From the IMG/VR virus record IMGVR_UViG_3300021197_001581, positions 1 to 33,586 of that record: a stretch of DNA of 33,586 bases. One strand, 5' to 3'. The stretch comes from a virus. Of the stretch, positions 1-6,141 are shown one piece after another. A model generated the notes under the pieces. The model saw only the letters and a program-made list of their open reading frames with translations, was not told the origin of the DNA and searched no databases. Made by a program: the position numbers and the translations under genes. Positions within the stretch are counted from its first letter, which is position 1. Each line of letters opens with the position of its first letter.

Positions 1-532
1 CAACTGCTAGTTGCTCGCATGTAATTACTTCCAATGGATTCCCCAGTGGGTCACGGCTACAGACGTAGCGATTGAGATGAAAACAGCGCAGCCCTTCTGG
101 CGCTACATAAAGCAGTGCATTGCCGCCAACGATGAGATGCAGCAACGCCTCATGAAAAACCACACGGTCATTGCTTGCCTCGATCTCCCGCAGCACCTGA
201 CGTTCGATCTGGCTTAACGCCATTTCAAACTCGGACTTCTGCTCTGGATCAACGCCTTGAGCATTTAGCTCGGCTTCATCTAGTGAAAAACGAAAAAACT
301 GCTGCGTTGGTGGAAGCAAAGCCAAAAGCATCCGGCTTGCCAAATTCAGGCACCCTCGGGCTCCAATGCCATTCCAAGGAACCGGATAAGTTTCCTTGGT
401 ATCAGCAACTGGCTCTGAGCTGGTCGGAATGAGATACGGAATCGTCAACCGAGCGCAAGCCCGGCCACGACTTAAGTAATAGTCCCTGTCAGATTGCAGG
501 TCTTCGTAGCGTTGAGCAGCAGTTTTACGCAT
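1..532 (-). CDS. Portal (head-tail connector) protein, T7 gp8-like, N-terminal part, cut by left edge
   Basis: The portal forms the ring at the capsid vertex through which DNA is packaged and ejected. Reading from the ATG at 532, 177 residues are visible before the window ends, with no stop. The N-terminus carries the podovirus portal pattern: an RYEDLQSDRDYYLSRGR stretch, then LTIPYLIP, then the conserved segment around ARGCLNLASRMLLALLPP at roughly residues 58-75, and later a GNALLYV strand. T7-type portals are usually a little over 500 residues, so about two thirds is missing. It starts 3 nt after the stop of the upstream gp7.3-like gene, matching the T7 order 7.3-8. The family call is from recognised sequence pattern, not a search. 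Confidence 0.88.
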   Translation of the reverse strand, partial: MRKTAAQRYEDLQSDRDYYLSRGRACARLTIPYLIPTSSEPVADTKETYPVPWNGIGARGCLNLASRMLLALLPPTQQFFRFSLDEAELNAQGVDPEQKSEFEMALSQIERQVLREIEASNDRVVFHEALLHLIVGGNALLYVAPEGLRCFHLNRYVCSRDPLGNPLEVITCEQLAV

Positions 533-534
533 GA

Positions 535-954
535 TTAGATCGAGAGATTTGTGCCGCGACTTCGAGCAGAACCACGAGCAACATTTGCTTGAGTTGAAGC
601 AGACCCACGACTGCTAGGTCGCGATGCTGTTTGCGATGCAGTCGGAGCCATTGGCTGCTTCTGTCCAAGGATTTGCAGCGATGAAACAACCGATTGGCCA
701 CGGCTTTTAATTCCCCCAAGGGTTGCAGCCTGCTCCGCTTGCAAGCCTTTTACTTTCGCGGTTTGAGCAACTTGTCGATCAGCCATTTGCTGTTGCAATG
801 CAGCTGACTGCGCTTGCTGCTGTTGGGCTACAAGCATTCGCTGATCTGCAATTCGATCAAGATCTTTCTGCCTGTTTTCGGCTATTTTATTGAGCCGTTT
901 TTGTTCATTTTCAGCGCGCACTTTTTCACGCCGCCTTTTGCCACCGCTGCACAT
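535..954 (-). CDS. gp6.7/gp7.3-like small virion protein, paralog 3 of 3
   Basis: The 139-residue product begins MCSGGKRRR, has a Gln/Ala-rich probable coiled coil (about residues 15-75), a Ser/Arg-rich low-complexity tail and ends GTNLSI. Two tandem paralogs upstream share the MC-x-GG start and a C-terminus of the type GLNI. T7 gp6.7 also starts with MC and T7 gp7.3 ends in a basic stretch followed by GGGINI; both are small virion proteins encoded just before the portal, and this gene sits in that position. The leader CGGAGTCTGATC-ATG is nearly identical to that of the next paralog, so the duplication included the ribosome-binding site. The role in the virion (tail or ejection-associated) is inferred from position and motifs. 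Confidence 0.68.
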   Translation of the reverse strand: MCSGGKRRREKVRAENEQKRLNKIAENRQKDLDRIADQRMLVAQQQQAQSAALQQQMADRQVAQTAKVKGLQAEQAATLGGIKSRGQSVVSSLQILGQKQPMAPTASQTASRPSSRGSASTQANVARGSARSRGTNLSI

Positions 955-956
955 GA

Positions 957-1355
957 TCAGACTCCGATATTGAGACCAGAGCCAGCGCTAGCCATAGTCC
1001 CGCCAGTGCTGATCTTGAGATTTTTCTTGGGCTTCTTTTTGGCGGTAACTGCGGCCGTAGTTTGAGCTCCCTCTGGAATTTCAGTTTGCTGCGCTGAAGT
1101 GATGTATGCCGCGGCTTGATCAGCAGATGATGATGCTGCTGCCGCCGCAGTTTCAGCTGCGTAGTCAGCCTGAAGCTCGGCTGTCTCTGCCGCAGCTGAA
1201 TCAATTTGGGTTTGCAATTGAGTTTGAAACTCGTTTTGCTGAGTAGTCATCTGTTGCTGATATTGCGCCAGAGACTCTTCATTGCGCCTGATGTCGTCAT
1301 CAGAAGGCCCGACATATTCAACTCTTGGTGCTTGAGGGCTGCCTCCTAAACACAT
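957..1355 (-). CDS. gp6.7/gp7.3-like small virion protein, paralog 2 of 3
   Basis: A 132-residue protein starting MCLGGSPQAP. It has an acidic segment, a long Gln/Ala-rich coiled-coil-like stretch (about residues 25-90), a lysine patch (KKKPKKNLKI) and the terminal motif SGLNIGV. The lysine patch followed by a Gly/Ser tail ending in LNI resembles the end of T7 gp7.3. I chose ATG 1355 over an in-frame TTG 6 nt upstream because CGGAG lies at proper spacing to the ATG and the sister genes start in the same way. It lies between its two paralogs in a leftward run leading to the portal. Low-complexity composition means only the ends carry family information. Confidence 0.68.
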   Translation of the reverse strand: MCLGGSPQAPRVEYVGPSDDDIRRNEESLAQYQQQMTTQQNEFQTQLQTQIDSAAAETAELQADYAAETAAAAASSSADQAAAYITSAQQTEIPEGAQTTAAVTAKKKPKKNLKISTGGTMASAGSGLNIGV

Positions 1356-1367
1356 GATCAAACTCCG

Positions 1368-1766
1368 TTAGGTGATGTTGAGGCCAGTGCCCTGGCTAGA
1401 TGAATTGGCCGTGCGGCCAATCCGCAATGACTTCCGTCCTTTGGTGGTTTTAATCCCACGATCTCTTGAACCAATCTCAGGAGCTTGCGCTGATTCCTCT
1501 GGCGGAGGAGCGCCAATCAACGTAGATAAACGCATGGCTTCTTCGTTCAAAGCCGACGCATCATTTGCTGCGGCAATTCTGTCTGCGGCAATCTCCGATC
1601 TGACAGTGTTTTGCGACTGCAAAGCGCTCTGCAACTGCTGTTGCATTGCCATAGAACCGTTATTTATCTGCGACTCAATCGCAGAACGCTGCAAAGCAAA
1701 TTGCTTGTCGTAAGCGTTGTAGTCCGGCTGATAAATCGTTGCCCTTTCACCTCCACCGCCACACAT
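1368..1766 (-). CDS. gp6.7/gp7.3-like small virion protein, paralog 1 of 3
   Basis: A 132-residue protein starting MCGGGGERATIYQ, with a Gln-rich helical segment (about residues 20-80), a proline-containing linker, a basic patch (KGRKSLRIGR) and the terminal motif TGLNIT. The patch KSLRI followed by a Gly/Ser tail is close in style to the C-terminus of T7 gp7.3. The reading frame is open further upstream to 1832, but ATG 1766 overlaps the stop of the preceding gene as TGATG and gives the MC-x-GG start shared by the paralogs, so it is preferred. Function is inferred from the T7-like position ahead of the portal. Confidence 0.68.
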   Translation of the reverse strand: MCGGGGERATIYQPDYNAYDKQFALQRSAIESQINNGSMAMQQQLQSALQSQNTVRSEIAADRIAAANDASALNEEAMRLSTLIGAPPPEESAQAPEIGSRDRGIKTTKGRKSLRIGRTANSSSQGTGLNIT

Positions 1767-1963
1767 CAACCGCCCTCCATTTCCATAACGACAACATCTG
1801 TCTGCTGATCTAGCTGCTTTTGAGCCAGCCATTTCACGACTGATACCTGACCAGCGCGAAACATGATCTCGCGATCACTCCACTCCAGCTCAGGCGCACG
1901 ATCAGGAAACTCTGCGGCAAGAGCAGCCACAAGCCTCTCATCGATTCGTGGGAGATAAGGCAC
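1766..1963 (-). CDS. Small conserved-type phage protein, 65 aa, unknown function
   Basis: The protein has a central pattern (AAEFPDRAPELEWSDREI, then FRAGQVSVVKWLAQKQ) that I associate with a small family found next to structural genes in several phages; its function is not known to me. No signal peptide or membrane segment is visible. It ends in a TGATG overlap with the first gp7.3-like paralog, so it is probably translationally coupled to it. The start at ATG 1963 gives MPYLPRIDERLVAAL. Upstream on this strand lies the oppositely oriented gene at 2023-2256. Confidence 0.6.
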   Translation of the reverse strand: MPYLPRIDERLVAALAAEFPDRAPELEWSDREIMFRAGQVSVVKWLAQKQLDQQTDVVVMEMEGG

Positions 1964-2022
1964 TCTGCGCAGCCGTAGATATTGACCATGGTATCTAAGC
2001 TTCAGGCAGAAGCACAGCAGTT

Positions 2023-2256
2023 ATGTCTGATCAACTAAGCAAACTCAGCGAGATGCACGATCTCGTAATTGATCAAGTGCTGGAAGACTTGCAGAACGGT
2101 GATCGCAAAGCTCGCATAGAAGCGATGGCATTACTGAAGAACAGCAACGTCACTGCTGTTGCAGCTGAGGGCTCAACTCTCAAGAAGCTTGCAGGCAAGT
2201 TGGACTTTTCAGAGATGAGCGACAAGGTTGTGCCGATTACACCGAAAGCTGTTTGA
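2023..2256 (+). CDS. Candidate small terminase subunit (TerS), encoded opposite to TerL
   Basis: A 77-residue, mostly helical protein: residues 1-45 form two amphipathic helices (LSEMHDLVIDQVLEDL, then KARIEAMALLKN) typical of the DNA-binding/oligomerisation half of small terminases, followed by a short tail ending in DKVVPI. Its reading frame looks far more protein-like than any antisense frame. It is convergent with the terminase large subunit and overlaps its 3' end by 20 nt, while all neighbours run leftward. T7-type TerS (gp18) is about 90 residues and lies directly upstream of TerL on the same strand, so this position is unusual. No Shine-Dalgarno is visible. The TerS call is an inference from size, helical pattern and position. 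Confidence 0.5.
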   Translation: MSDQLSKLSEMHDLVIDQVLEDLQNGDRKARIEAMALLKNSNVTAVAAEGSTLKKLAGKLDFSEMSDKVVPITPKAV

Positions 2257-3991
2257 CCCCGCCATAAGCTCCGTGATTGGACAGGTTGGGTCGCCATCCC
2301 AGCGCGAGGGAATCGACGGCACCTTCCTGTTCACTCATCCAAGCTTCCATATCTTCATTACGCATCTGGGCTGTGCGTTCCAGTTGAGTTCGCATCTGAT
2401 CCTGGGCGGCACTCTCGACGTAGTAAGCCAAGGCAATTGCTAAAGCATCAATACGGTCATCGTGCGACAAACAGCCACGCTCGTCTGAGAGCCTTGAGAG
2501 CTGATGGGCTAACGACCTCGAATAACCATGCTCAGGGTCTTCATCAAGCAATCGATAATCCGCTTTTATCACCCGCGCAAGGATCGATAACCTGTGCTGC
2601 TGAATAATTGGGCCTAACGTGTCACATAGGCGGGTTTCTTTGCGGATGCTGTGTCTTACCTCTTCGATTGAGACCGGATGATGTCTCAATATGTGGGGTT
2701 TCAACAGGGCTGTAAACATCCCGTCCCCCATATTTGATTCTGCGATTACATAATTCACGTCCCATTTCTTTGCAGTCTTGGCCAGATGCTCAAGCACCGT
2801 GTCGTCATAGCCAAGAGTGCTGCCACCGCTCTCTAGCACTGTGAAATTTCCGCCATATTCCGCCAATACGCACCAAGCCAGCTCGTCGCGGCCCCTACCC
2901 GCTGGATCGACTGACATAACGACACGGGCCTCCTTTCTTTCCACCCAGCCGTTGATGAATGCAGGCCGATGCCAGAACCTATCTGCGCCCATCCCAACGC
3001 AAACCAGCTCTTGAAGCCGGTATTCGGGCGAGCTCGACCAGACGACAGTCTCAGGAAGAGCAGATCCATCGATGTCGAGGACGCAAATATCACCGAGGCG
3101 TACTGGGAAGCGGTCAAGGGTGGCAAGCCTGCAATTGAGATAGAACTGAAGCTCGAAACTTGCCTTCGTCATCGACGCTTGACGTTGAAGGATGTCTTCG
3201 TGACTGAACCGCTCAGGGTCCGTTGGCTCTCCGACTAACCCTGGATCCGTTTCGACTTCTAGCTCAATACGTGGATCGAGGTTCCCTTCGTAGGTATCAA
3301 GCTCTTCTGGGTATAAAGCAGGCCAATATCTACTTGAATAACCCCTTTCTCGCACCAGTCGTAGGTAAATACTGGTCTCGGTGTGCGGTGTGCCGAGATA
3401 AATGATCTTTCTGGGCAGTAACTGGCCCTCATCTGGCTTGATGATGGATTCCATCTCAGTTACAGCATGAGCAATGCGCTCTTGTTTTAATATAGTGAGG
3501 GTATTTGCAAGTGTTTCGATATCATCTAGTACCGCGCAAGTACATCTCTGGCCTGTGGTTTGAGCCCCTACGCCTAATGCGCGGACCGAGGCCGACTGCT
3601 CAGGAATACATGGCCCAACATCAAAGGCGACATTGCTGGATCTGTTATTCATTCCAGGCAATAAGCACTGCAATATGTCCACTTCAGCCATAGTACGCAA
3701 CATAAATTGCGTGAAATCCGTCGCCTTTAGTGCTGTAGCTGAAACGACAAGGATCTTTTCCTCTGGATCCATGCGCAGCCGCCATAAAGCGTAGTAACTG
3801 GCAAGTAATGACTTGCCCAGGCCCCTGAATGCAACAGTCAGCTGCCGATCAGGGCCATCTTGCATCCATTGGGCAACAGCAACCTGCTGCTTGGTGGGAG
3901 TTGTCGCCAGACCTTGCTCTCTAAGTAGATAGCAACAGAACTGCGGGAACCTCGGCAGCTGTTCTGGCATCTCTTCCCACAACTGCTTCAT
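2237..3991 (-). CDS. terL: Terminase large subunit (DNA-packaging ATPase/nuclease), T7 gp19-like
   Basis: This is the motor that pumps DNA into the prohead through the portal and cuts concatemers. The 584-residue length matches T7 gp19 (586). The ATPase half shows Walker A AFRGLGKS near residue 55, Walker B CAVLDDIE near residue 153, and the coupling motif YLGTPH near residue 198. The nuclease half shows the three acidic sites SVDPAGRGRDE, AESNMGDG and DDRIDAL, the last close to the C-terminus. The ATG overlaps the stop of the preceding 53-aa gene as ATGA. Its 3' end overlaps a convergent small gene that is a TerS candidate. Unlike T7, it is upstream of the portal in the same leftward unit. 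Confidence 0.95.
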   Translation of the reverse strand: MKQLWEEMPEQLPRFPQFCCYLLREQGLATTPTKQQVAVAQWMQDGPDRQLTVAFRGLGKSLLASYYALWRLRMDPEEKILVVSATALKATDFTQFMLRTMAEVDILQCLLPGMNNRSSNVAFDVGPCIPEQSASVRALGVGAQTTGQRCTCAVLDDIETLANTLTILKQERIAHAVTEMESIIKPDEGQLLPRKIIYLGTPHTETSIYLRLVRERGYSSRYWPALYPEELDTYEGNLDPRIELEVETDPGLVGEPTDPERFSHEDILQRQASMTKASFELQFYLNCRLATLDRFPVRLGDICVLDIDGSALPETVVWSSSPEYRLQELVCVGMGADRFWHRPAFINGWVERKEARVVMSVDPAGRGRDELAWCVLAEYGGNFTVLESGGSTLGYDDTVLEHLAKTAKKWDVNYVIAESNMGDGMFTALLKPHILRHHPVSIEEVRHSIRKETRLCDTLGPIIQQHRLSILARVIKADYRLLDEDPEHGYSRSLAHQLSRLSDERGCLSHDDRIDALAIALAYYVESAAQDQMRTQLERTAQMRNEDMEAWMSEQEGAVDSLALGWRPNLSNHGAYGGVKQLSV

Positions 3992-4149
3992 TCAAAAGCC
4001 TTGGCAGCAGCACGATTGATGGCATTCCTTAGATGCCGCTCTTTGTCCTGAACGAGATGGAACGACGACACAAACGTGCATTTCGTTATTCCATTCTCGG
4101 TAAGACACACTTTGAGACAGTCGTCCTCAGTGGAGGTGACATCAAGCAT
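3988..4149 (-). CDS. Small protein directly upstream of TerL, 53 aa, unknown
   Basis: An open frame of 53 residues beginning MLDVTSTEDDCLKVCLTENG and ending in a basic/alanine helix (NRAAAKAFE). It is packed exactly between two genes: its ATG overlaps the upstream stop as TAATG and its TGA overlaps the TerL start as ATGA, which strongly suggests a real, coupled cistron. I do not recognise a family. The position is that of T7 gp18 (small terminase), so this is the rival candidate for that role, but it is short and lacks the long helical core expected. Confidence 0.55.
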   Translation of the reverse strand: MLDVTSTEDDCLKVCLTENGITKCTFVSSFHLVQDKERHLRNAINRAAAKAFE

Positions 4150-4397
4150 TACTTCTTAGAGCTTTTGCTTTTAGTCGTCACCTCAGGAGGAGGATTCGGT
4201 GGCGTTGGTACAGGGGTCGGCGTATTAGGCATTCCCTGCACATAAGGCCACTGACCTGTTGCCGTGAAATAACCGTCTTGAGCAGCCTGAACAATGGATT
4301 GAGGCTTAGTGCTCTCACCCGTCAGACCTAAAACCTGACGCGACTCATTCGTCAGATAAATGCTGGGATTGGACCCATTGACGACAACAGTGCTCAT
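4149..4397 (-). CDS. Small protein with proline-rich tail, 82 aa, unknown
   Basis: The N-terminal 55 residues look folded (SIYLTNESRQVLGLTGEST, then AAQDGYFTATGQWPYVQG). The C-terminus is a proline/threonine linker and a short Lys/Ser tail. No membrane segment or signal peptide is visible. A good AAAGGGAA ribosome-binding stretch precedes the ATG, which also overlaps the stop of a 15-codon frame as ATGA. Its stop overlaps the next start as TAATG, placing it in the coupled chain that leads into TerL. I do not recognise a family; a structural or packaging accessory role is only a guess from position. Confidence 0.55.
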   Translation of the reverse strand: MSTVVVNGSNPSIYLTNESRQVLGLTGESTKPQSIVQAAQDGYFTATGQWPYVQGMPNTPTPVPTPPNPPPEVTTKSKSSKK

Positions 4398-4441
4398 TTC
4401 CCTTTACCGACAGGCTTTGGCTTGTAACACTTTTTAGCCAT
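4394..4441 (-). CDS. 15-residue lysine/proline-rich mini-ORF
   Basis: The frame encodes MAKKCYKPKPVGKGK. An AGGGG sequence sits at good ribosome-binding distance, and the stop overlaps the next ATG as ATGA. It may be a translated coupling peptide or a genuine tiny basic protein. Without comparative data it is only a candidate. Confidence 0.35.
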   Translation of the reverse strand: MAKKCYKPKPVGKGK

Positions 4442-4468
4442 ACGACCCCTAAGAACAGGACGACCCCA

Positions 4469-4687
4469 TCATGGCTCATGCCATGGGGATTGGATATGTA
4501 AATCGTCAATATGAGTGGGTGGTGGCATTGATGGGGGCTGTGACTTATGCCAGCTCTTAACTTCAGCGTCGATTCGAGGCTTCAGTGTTGCCTCAAACTT
4601 GCGACGTTGAATCATGCGTTGCAAATCATGCCAAGGCGATCGTGTCGAAAATTGCAATAGCCACTTGCCATCAGCAGGAATCAGCCC
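4469..4687 (-). CDS. -1 frame extension of the 49-aa protein (possible programmed frameshift product)
   Basis: This frame is open for 72 codons from the slippery site to a TGA at 4469 and reads like a real protein: GLIPADGKWLLQFSTRSPW, then a basic helix around residues 25-50, then a proline-rich tail ending SPWHEP. It has no ATG; the only internal initiator is a TTG at 4657. The preceding 49-aa gene reaches A AAA AAG in phase, and a -1 slip there continues into this frame, giving a fused product of about 120 residues. Alternatives are a TTG start or a single-base sequence error in the run of six A. Function unknown. Confidence 0.5.
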   Translation of the reverse strand, partial: GLIPADGKWLLQFSTRSPWHDLQRMIQRRKFEATLKPRIDAEVKSWHKSQPPSMPPPTHIDDLHIQSPWHEP

Positions 4688-4830
4688 TTTTTTGCTTTTA
4701 AGGAGCGCAGAACAGTAAACAGCAATTGCACGACTGAATTGTCCTTCAGCTTGCTCATTCCAATCAGCTCACTAGCTGCTGCAACGACGATCCAAAAAGC
4801 TGGATGCCCCAAGACTTCTTCGATGTTCAT
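4681..4830 (-). CDS. Short conserved-type cyanophage protein, 49 aa, likely membrane-associated
   Basis: The product begins MNIEEVLGHPAFWIVVAAAS, continues ELIGMSKLKDNSVVQLLF and ends in a basic tail. The N-terminal half contains a short hydrophobic stretch (about residues 10-24) that could insert in the membrane. I recall very similar short proteins, with a PxFWxxV...SELIGMSKLK pattern, from cyanophages, without known function. Position near the packaging and candidate lysis genes leaves a holin-type role possible but unsupported. The last codons before the stop are GCA AAA AAG GGC TGA, containing a classical slippery heptamer. Confidence 0.65.
   Translation of the reverse strand: MNIEEVLGHPAFWIVVAAASELIGMSKLKDNSVVQLLFTVLRSLKAKKG
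4687..4693 (-). promoter_or_regulatory. Candidate -1 ribosomal frameshift site (A AAA AAG)
   Basis: On the minus strand the sequence AAAAAAG lies in zero phase as A AAA AAG, the most efficient type of bacterial slippery heptamer, two codons before the stop of the 49-aa gene. The -1 frame is open for 72 more codons. Downstream, only a weak GCAA/TTGC hairpin is visible, and no clear internal Shine-Dalgarno precedes the site, so stimulatory elements are not obvious. Confidence 0.5.
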
Positions 4831-4876
4831 TTTAATTTGGCCTCTGAACGGATCATATCCACCCCCGCAGAACAGA

Positions 4877-5122
4877 TCACCTCTTTGGTCGTGCCTCTAG
4901 CGCTGTAATGCGATTGCCTTGTTCGTTCAACAGCTTGTAGATCGCTGATCGATCGGCCTTCATGTCGATATGAAGTGAATCCAAACGCTCAGCAATCGAT
5001 TCCACTGCAACAGTCAGGCGTACTGCTTCCTCACGGTTCTCACGGTTACGGGATCCCATACCTGACGCTGTAACGCCGGCAATGCCAATCACTGCACCAA
5101 CGACCGCTGCAACAATTTCCAT
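4877..5122 (-). CDS. Small membrane-anchored coiled-coil protein, 81 aa; holin/spanin-type candidate
   Basis: Residues 3-22 form one glycine/alanine-rich hydrophobic segment (IVAAVVGAVIGIAGVTASG). The remaining 60 residues are charged and heptad-like (SIAERLDSLHIDMKADRSA, then NEQGNRITALEA), typical of a cytoplasmic or periplasmic coiled coil. The architecture resembles small phage membrane proteins such as holin or spanin components, but no family was recognised. ATG 5122 is preceded directly by a GTG at 5125 that could also start. It follows a terminator-like hairpin and a 180-nt gap, so it may head the leftward packaging unit. Confidence 0.55.
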   Translation of the reverse strand: MEIVAAVVGAVIGIAGVTASGMGSRNRENREEAVRLTVAVESIAERLDSLHIDMKADRSAIYKLLNEQGNRITALEARPKR

Positions 5123-5196
5123 CACAACGCTTTTGACGCTAAAGAGCTGATCACTGGCTACAGGGCCGTAAGTCTCCCCACCATATTGCCTACAAC

Positions 5197-5221
5197 AAAG
5201 CCCCCTGCCTAGGACAGAGGG
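5197..5221 (-). terminator. Terminator-like hairpin after the leftward regulator operon
   Basis: The arms AGCCC-CTG and CAG-AGGGCT pair around a 7-nt loop with one internal mismatch. Read on the minus strand the stem is followed by TTTGTTG, so it would work as a rho-independent terminator for the regulator/zinc-protein unit. Read on the plus strand, the same hairpin is followed by CCCACGACTAAA at 5246, as in the early-gene modules, but no start codon follows there. Confidence 0.5.
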
Positions 5222-5304
5222 CTCTGCATGTCTCCCGCTCGGCTCAACCTCCCACGACTAAATAGTTGGCGGCGTTACCGGAGACGACTAGAGACTAGCT
5301 CTTC

Positions 5305-5484
5305 TCACTCCTCTTCTTCCTCCTCCTCGTATTCACCGCACCACTCATCAGACAAAACCTTGGGGAACTTAGTGACAACGCCAAGACCCTCCCCGAAGAT
5401 GACTACAGGAGGTCTCCTCCGACACTCCCCATGCCCCATGCTTTTGAACTCGAAATACCGGCAGTAACAACAGTGTTCCTTCAT
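5305..5484 (-). CDS. Small cysteine-rich (probable zinc-binding) protein with poly-Glu tail, 59 aa
   Basis: The protein begins MKEHCCYCRYFEF, has C21-R-R-R-P-P and WCGEY near residue 48-52, and ends in seven glutamates. The spacing CxxC ... C-R-R-x-P-P ... D/E-W-C-G-E matches a widespread small family with four cysteines likely to bind one metal; its role is not established as far as I know. The start overlaps the stop of the preceding 52-aa frame as ATGA. A terminator-like hairpin follows about 85 nt downstream, so it is probably the last gene of a short leftward unit with the winged-helix protein. Confidence 0.7.
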   Translation of the reverse strand: MKEHCCYCRYFEFKSMGHGECRRRPPVVIFGEGLGVVTKFPKVLSDEWCGEYEEEEEEE

Positions 5485-5639
5485 TTGGTCCCCTTCATTG
5501 CGTCGTAATAACCACGCTCCAAATGCGTCAACTGATCACGACGTCCAGTCACTACAGCTTCAGCAGCTCTCGCCTTCGCACCGTTCTGCACCCTCTGCCA
5601 CGCATCCTCGTTCTGTACTTGGTTCAATCGTCCAGCCAT
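5481..5639 (-). CDS. Small basic helical protein, 52 aa, overlapping the regulator gene
   Basis: The frame reads MAGRLNQVQNEDAWQRVQNG followed by an alanine-rich helix, then RRDQLTHLERGYYDAMKGTK, a plausible compact helical protein. It overlaps the last 80 nt of the winged-helix gene in another frame and its stop overlaps the next start as ATGA. The ATG lies one base after CCACGACT, the motif that precedes starts of the rightward early genes, and a perfect 7-bp hairpin (5664-5682) lies just upstream. These shared signals are the main reason to accept it. Family unknown. Confidence 0.5.
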   Translation of the reverse strand: MAGRLNQVQNEDAWQRVQNGAKARAAEAVVTGRRDQLTHLERGYYDAMKGTK

Positions 5640-5985
5640 TAGTCGTGGGCTCCATGTATTTCAGTGATGGCAAACCCATCACGCTGATCGCATGACGGAC
5701 TGCCTCTAGATGCCTTGGATGTGTAACTCGCCAACGACGCTTCGGAGAACCGTTGCCCCAGGCCCAACCTGCGTACTGAATAAAACCTGCATCAAGCAAC
5801 TTCTTCAAAGCCTTGATCACAGTCGCCTTACCCAATCCACATTGATTGGCTATCCCTTTCACACTCCAAGCTGTTGTTCCACCCTGCGCAGACTTACCCT
5901 TGCCTGATACATCCTTGAACGCGCTCTCCCACAACAGCGCATAAACAGGACCGCATTCACGACCTAAGTCGAATACTTCCACCAT
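5560..5985 (-). CDS. Winged helix-turn-helix DNA-binding protein (regulator or replication-initiator type)
   Basis: Residues 30-65 form a clear helix-turn-helix and wing (WSVKGIANQCGLGKATVIKA, then a short helix and AGFIQYAGW), the pattern of bacterial and phage winged-helix domains that read DNA next to their own promoter. About 141 residues are predicted from ATG 5985; the frame remains open to a TTG at 6018 and a GTG at 6012, and none has a convincing Shine-Dalgarno. It is the first gene of the leftward unit and faces the gene-free control region. A perfect 8-bp palindrome lies 36 nt upstream of the ATG, suggesting autoregulation. It could act as a lysogeny or early repressor, but this is inference. 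Confidence 0.7.
   Translation of the reverse strand: MVEVFDLGRECGPVYALLWESAFKDVSGKGKSAQGGTTAWSVKGIANQCGLGKATVIKALKKLLDAGFIQYAGWAWGNGSPKRRWRVTHPRHLEAVRHAISVMGLPSLKYMEPTTNGWTIEPSTERGCVAEGAERCEGESC
5640..5682 (-). promoter_or_regulatory. CCACGACT start element with hairpin, minus strand, inside the regulator gene
   Basis: On the minus strand a perfect hairpin GTGATGG-GTTTG-CCATCAC (5676-5682 with 5664-5670) is followed by CCCACGACT-A and then ATG 5639. This repeats the hairpin/CCACGACT/ATG order of the rightward early modules on the other strand, but within coding sequence, so chance cannot be excluded. Confidence 0.4.
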
Positions 5986-6020
5986 CGGTGGACAGCTACC
6001 AACCAAGATCACAGACAAGA

Positions 6021-6038
6021 GTGTTCTGCACAGAACAC
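6021..6038. promoter_or_regulatory. Operator-like palindrome GTGTTCTG-CA-CAGAACAC
   Basis: The sequence is a perfect inverted repeat of 8 bp with a 2-nt centre, lying just upstream of the winged-helix gene. A further half-site, GCAGAACTC, occurs about 20 bp away at 6056. On the minus strand TAATAT (6043-6048) lies next to it and could be a -10 element, so a bound dimer would block the leftward promoter. This is the typical geometry of an autoregulated repressor. Confidence 0.55.
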
Positions 6039-6090
6039 GTCTATATTACAGCCCCGCAGAACTCCCGCCAGAGCTACTCCCAAAGCTCTA

Positions 6091-6130
6091 CCTCTAAAGG
6101 CCTCTAAAGGCGATTAGGGCTCTAAAGGCC
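6091..6130. repeat. Short direct repeats TCTAAAGG, three copies
   Basis: CCTCTAAAGG occurs twice exactly in tandem (6091-6100 and 6101-6110), one helical turn apart, and again as GCTCTAAAGGCC at 6119-6130. Such phased repeats in a divergent control region could be regulator-binding sites or origin iterons. Confidence 0.5.
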
Positions 6131-6141
6131 GACTTGGGTAT

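Noticed and set aside
466-480. CCACGACTTAAG on the plus strand inside the portal gene, and other CACGACT hits at 604, 1833, 4729, 13281, 26166, 29062 and 29331
   Set aside because: They are inside coding sequence without the double hairpin and without a start codon after them, except the minus-strand site at 5641, which I kept. CACGACT is only 7 bases and is expected a few times by chance.
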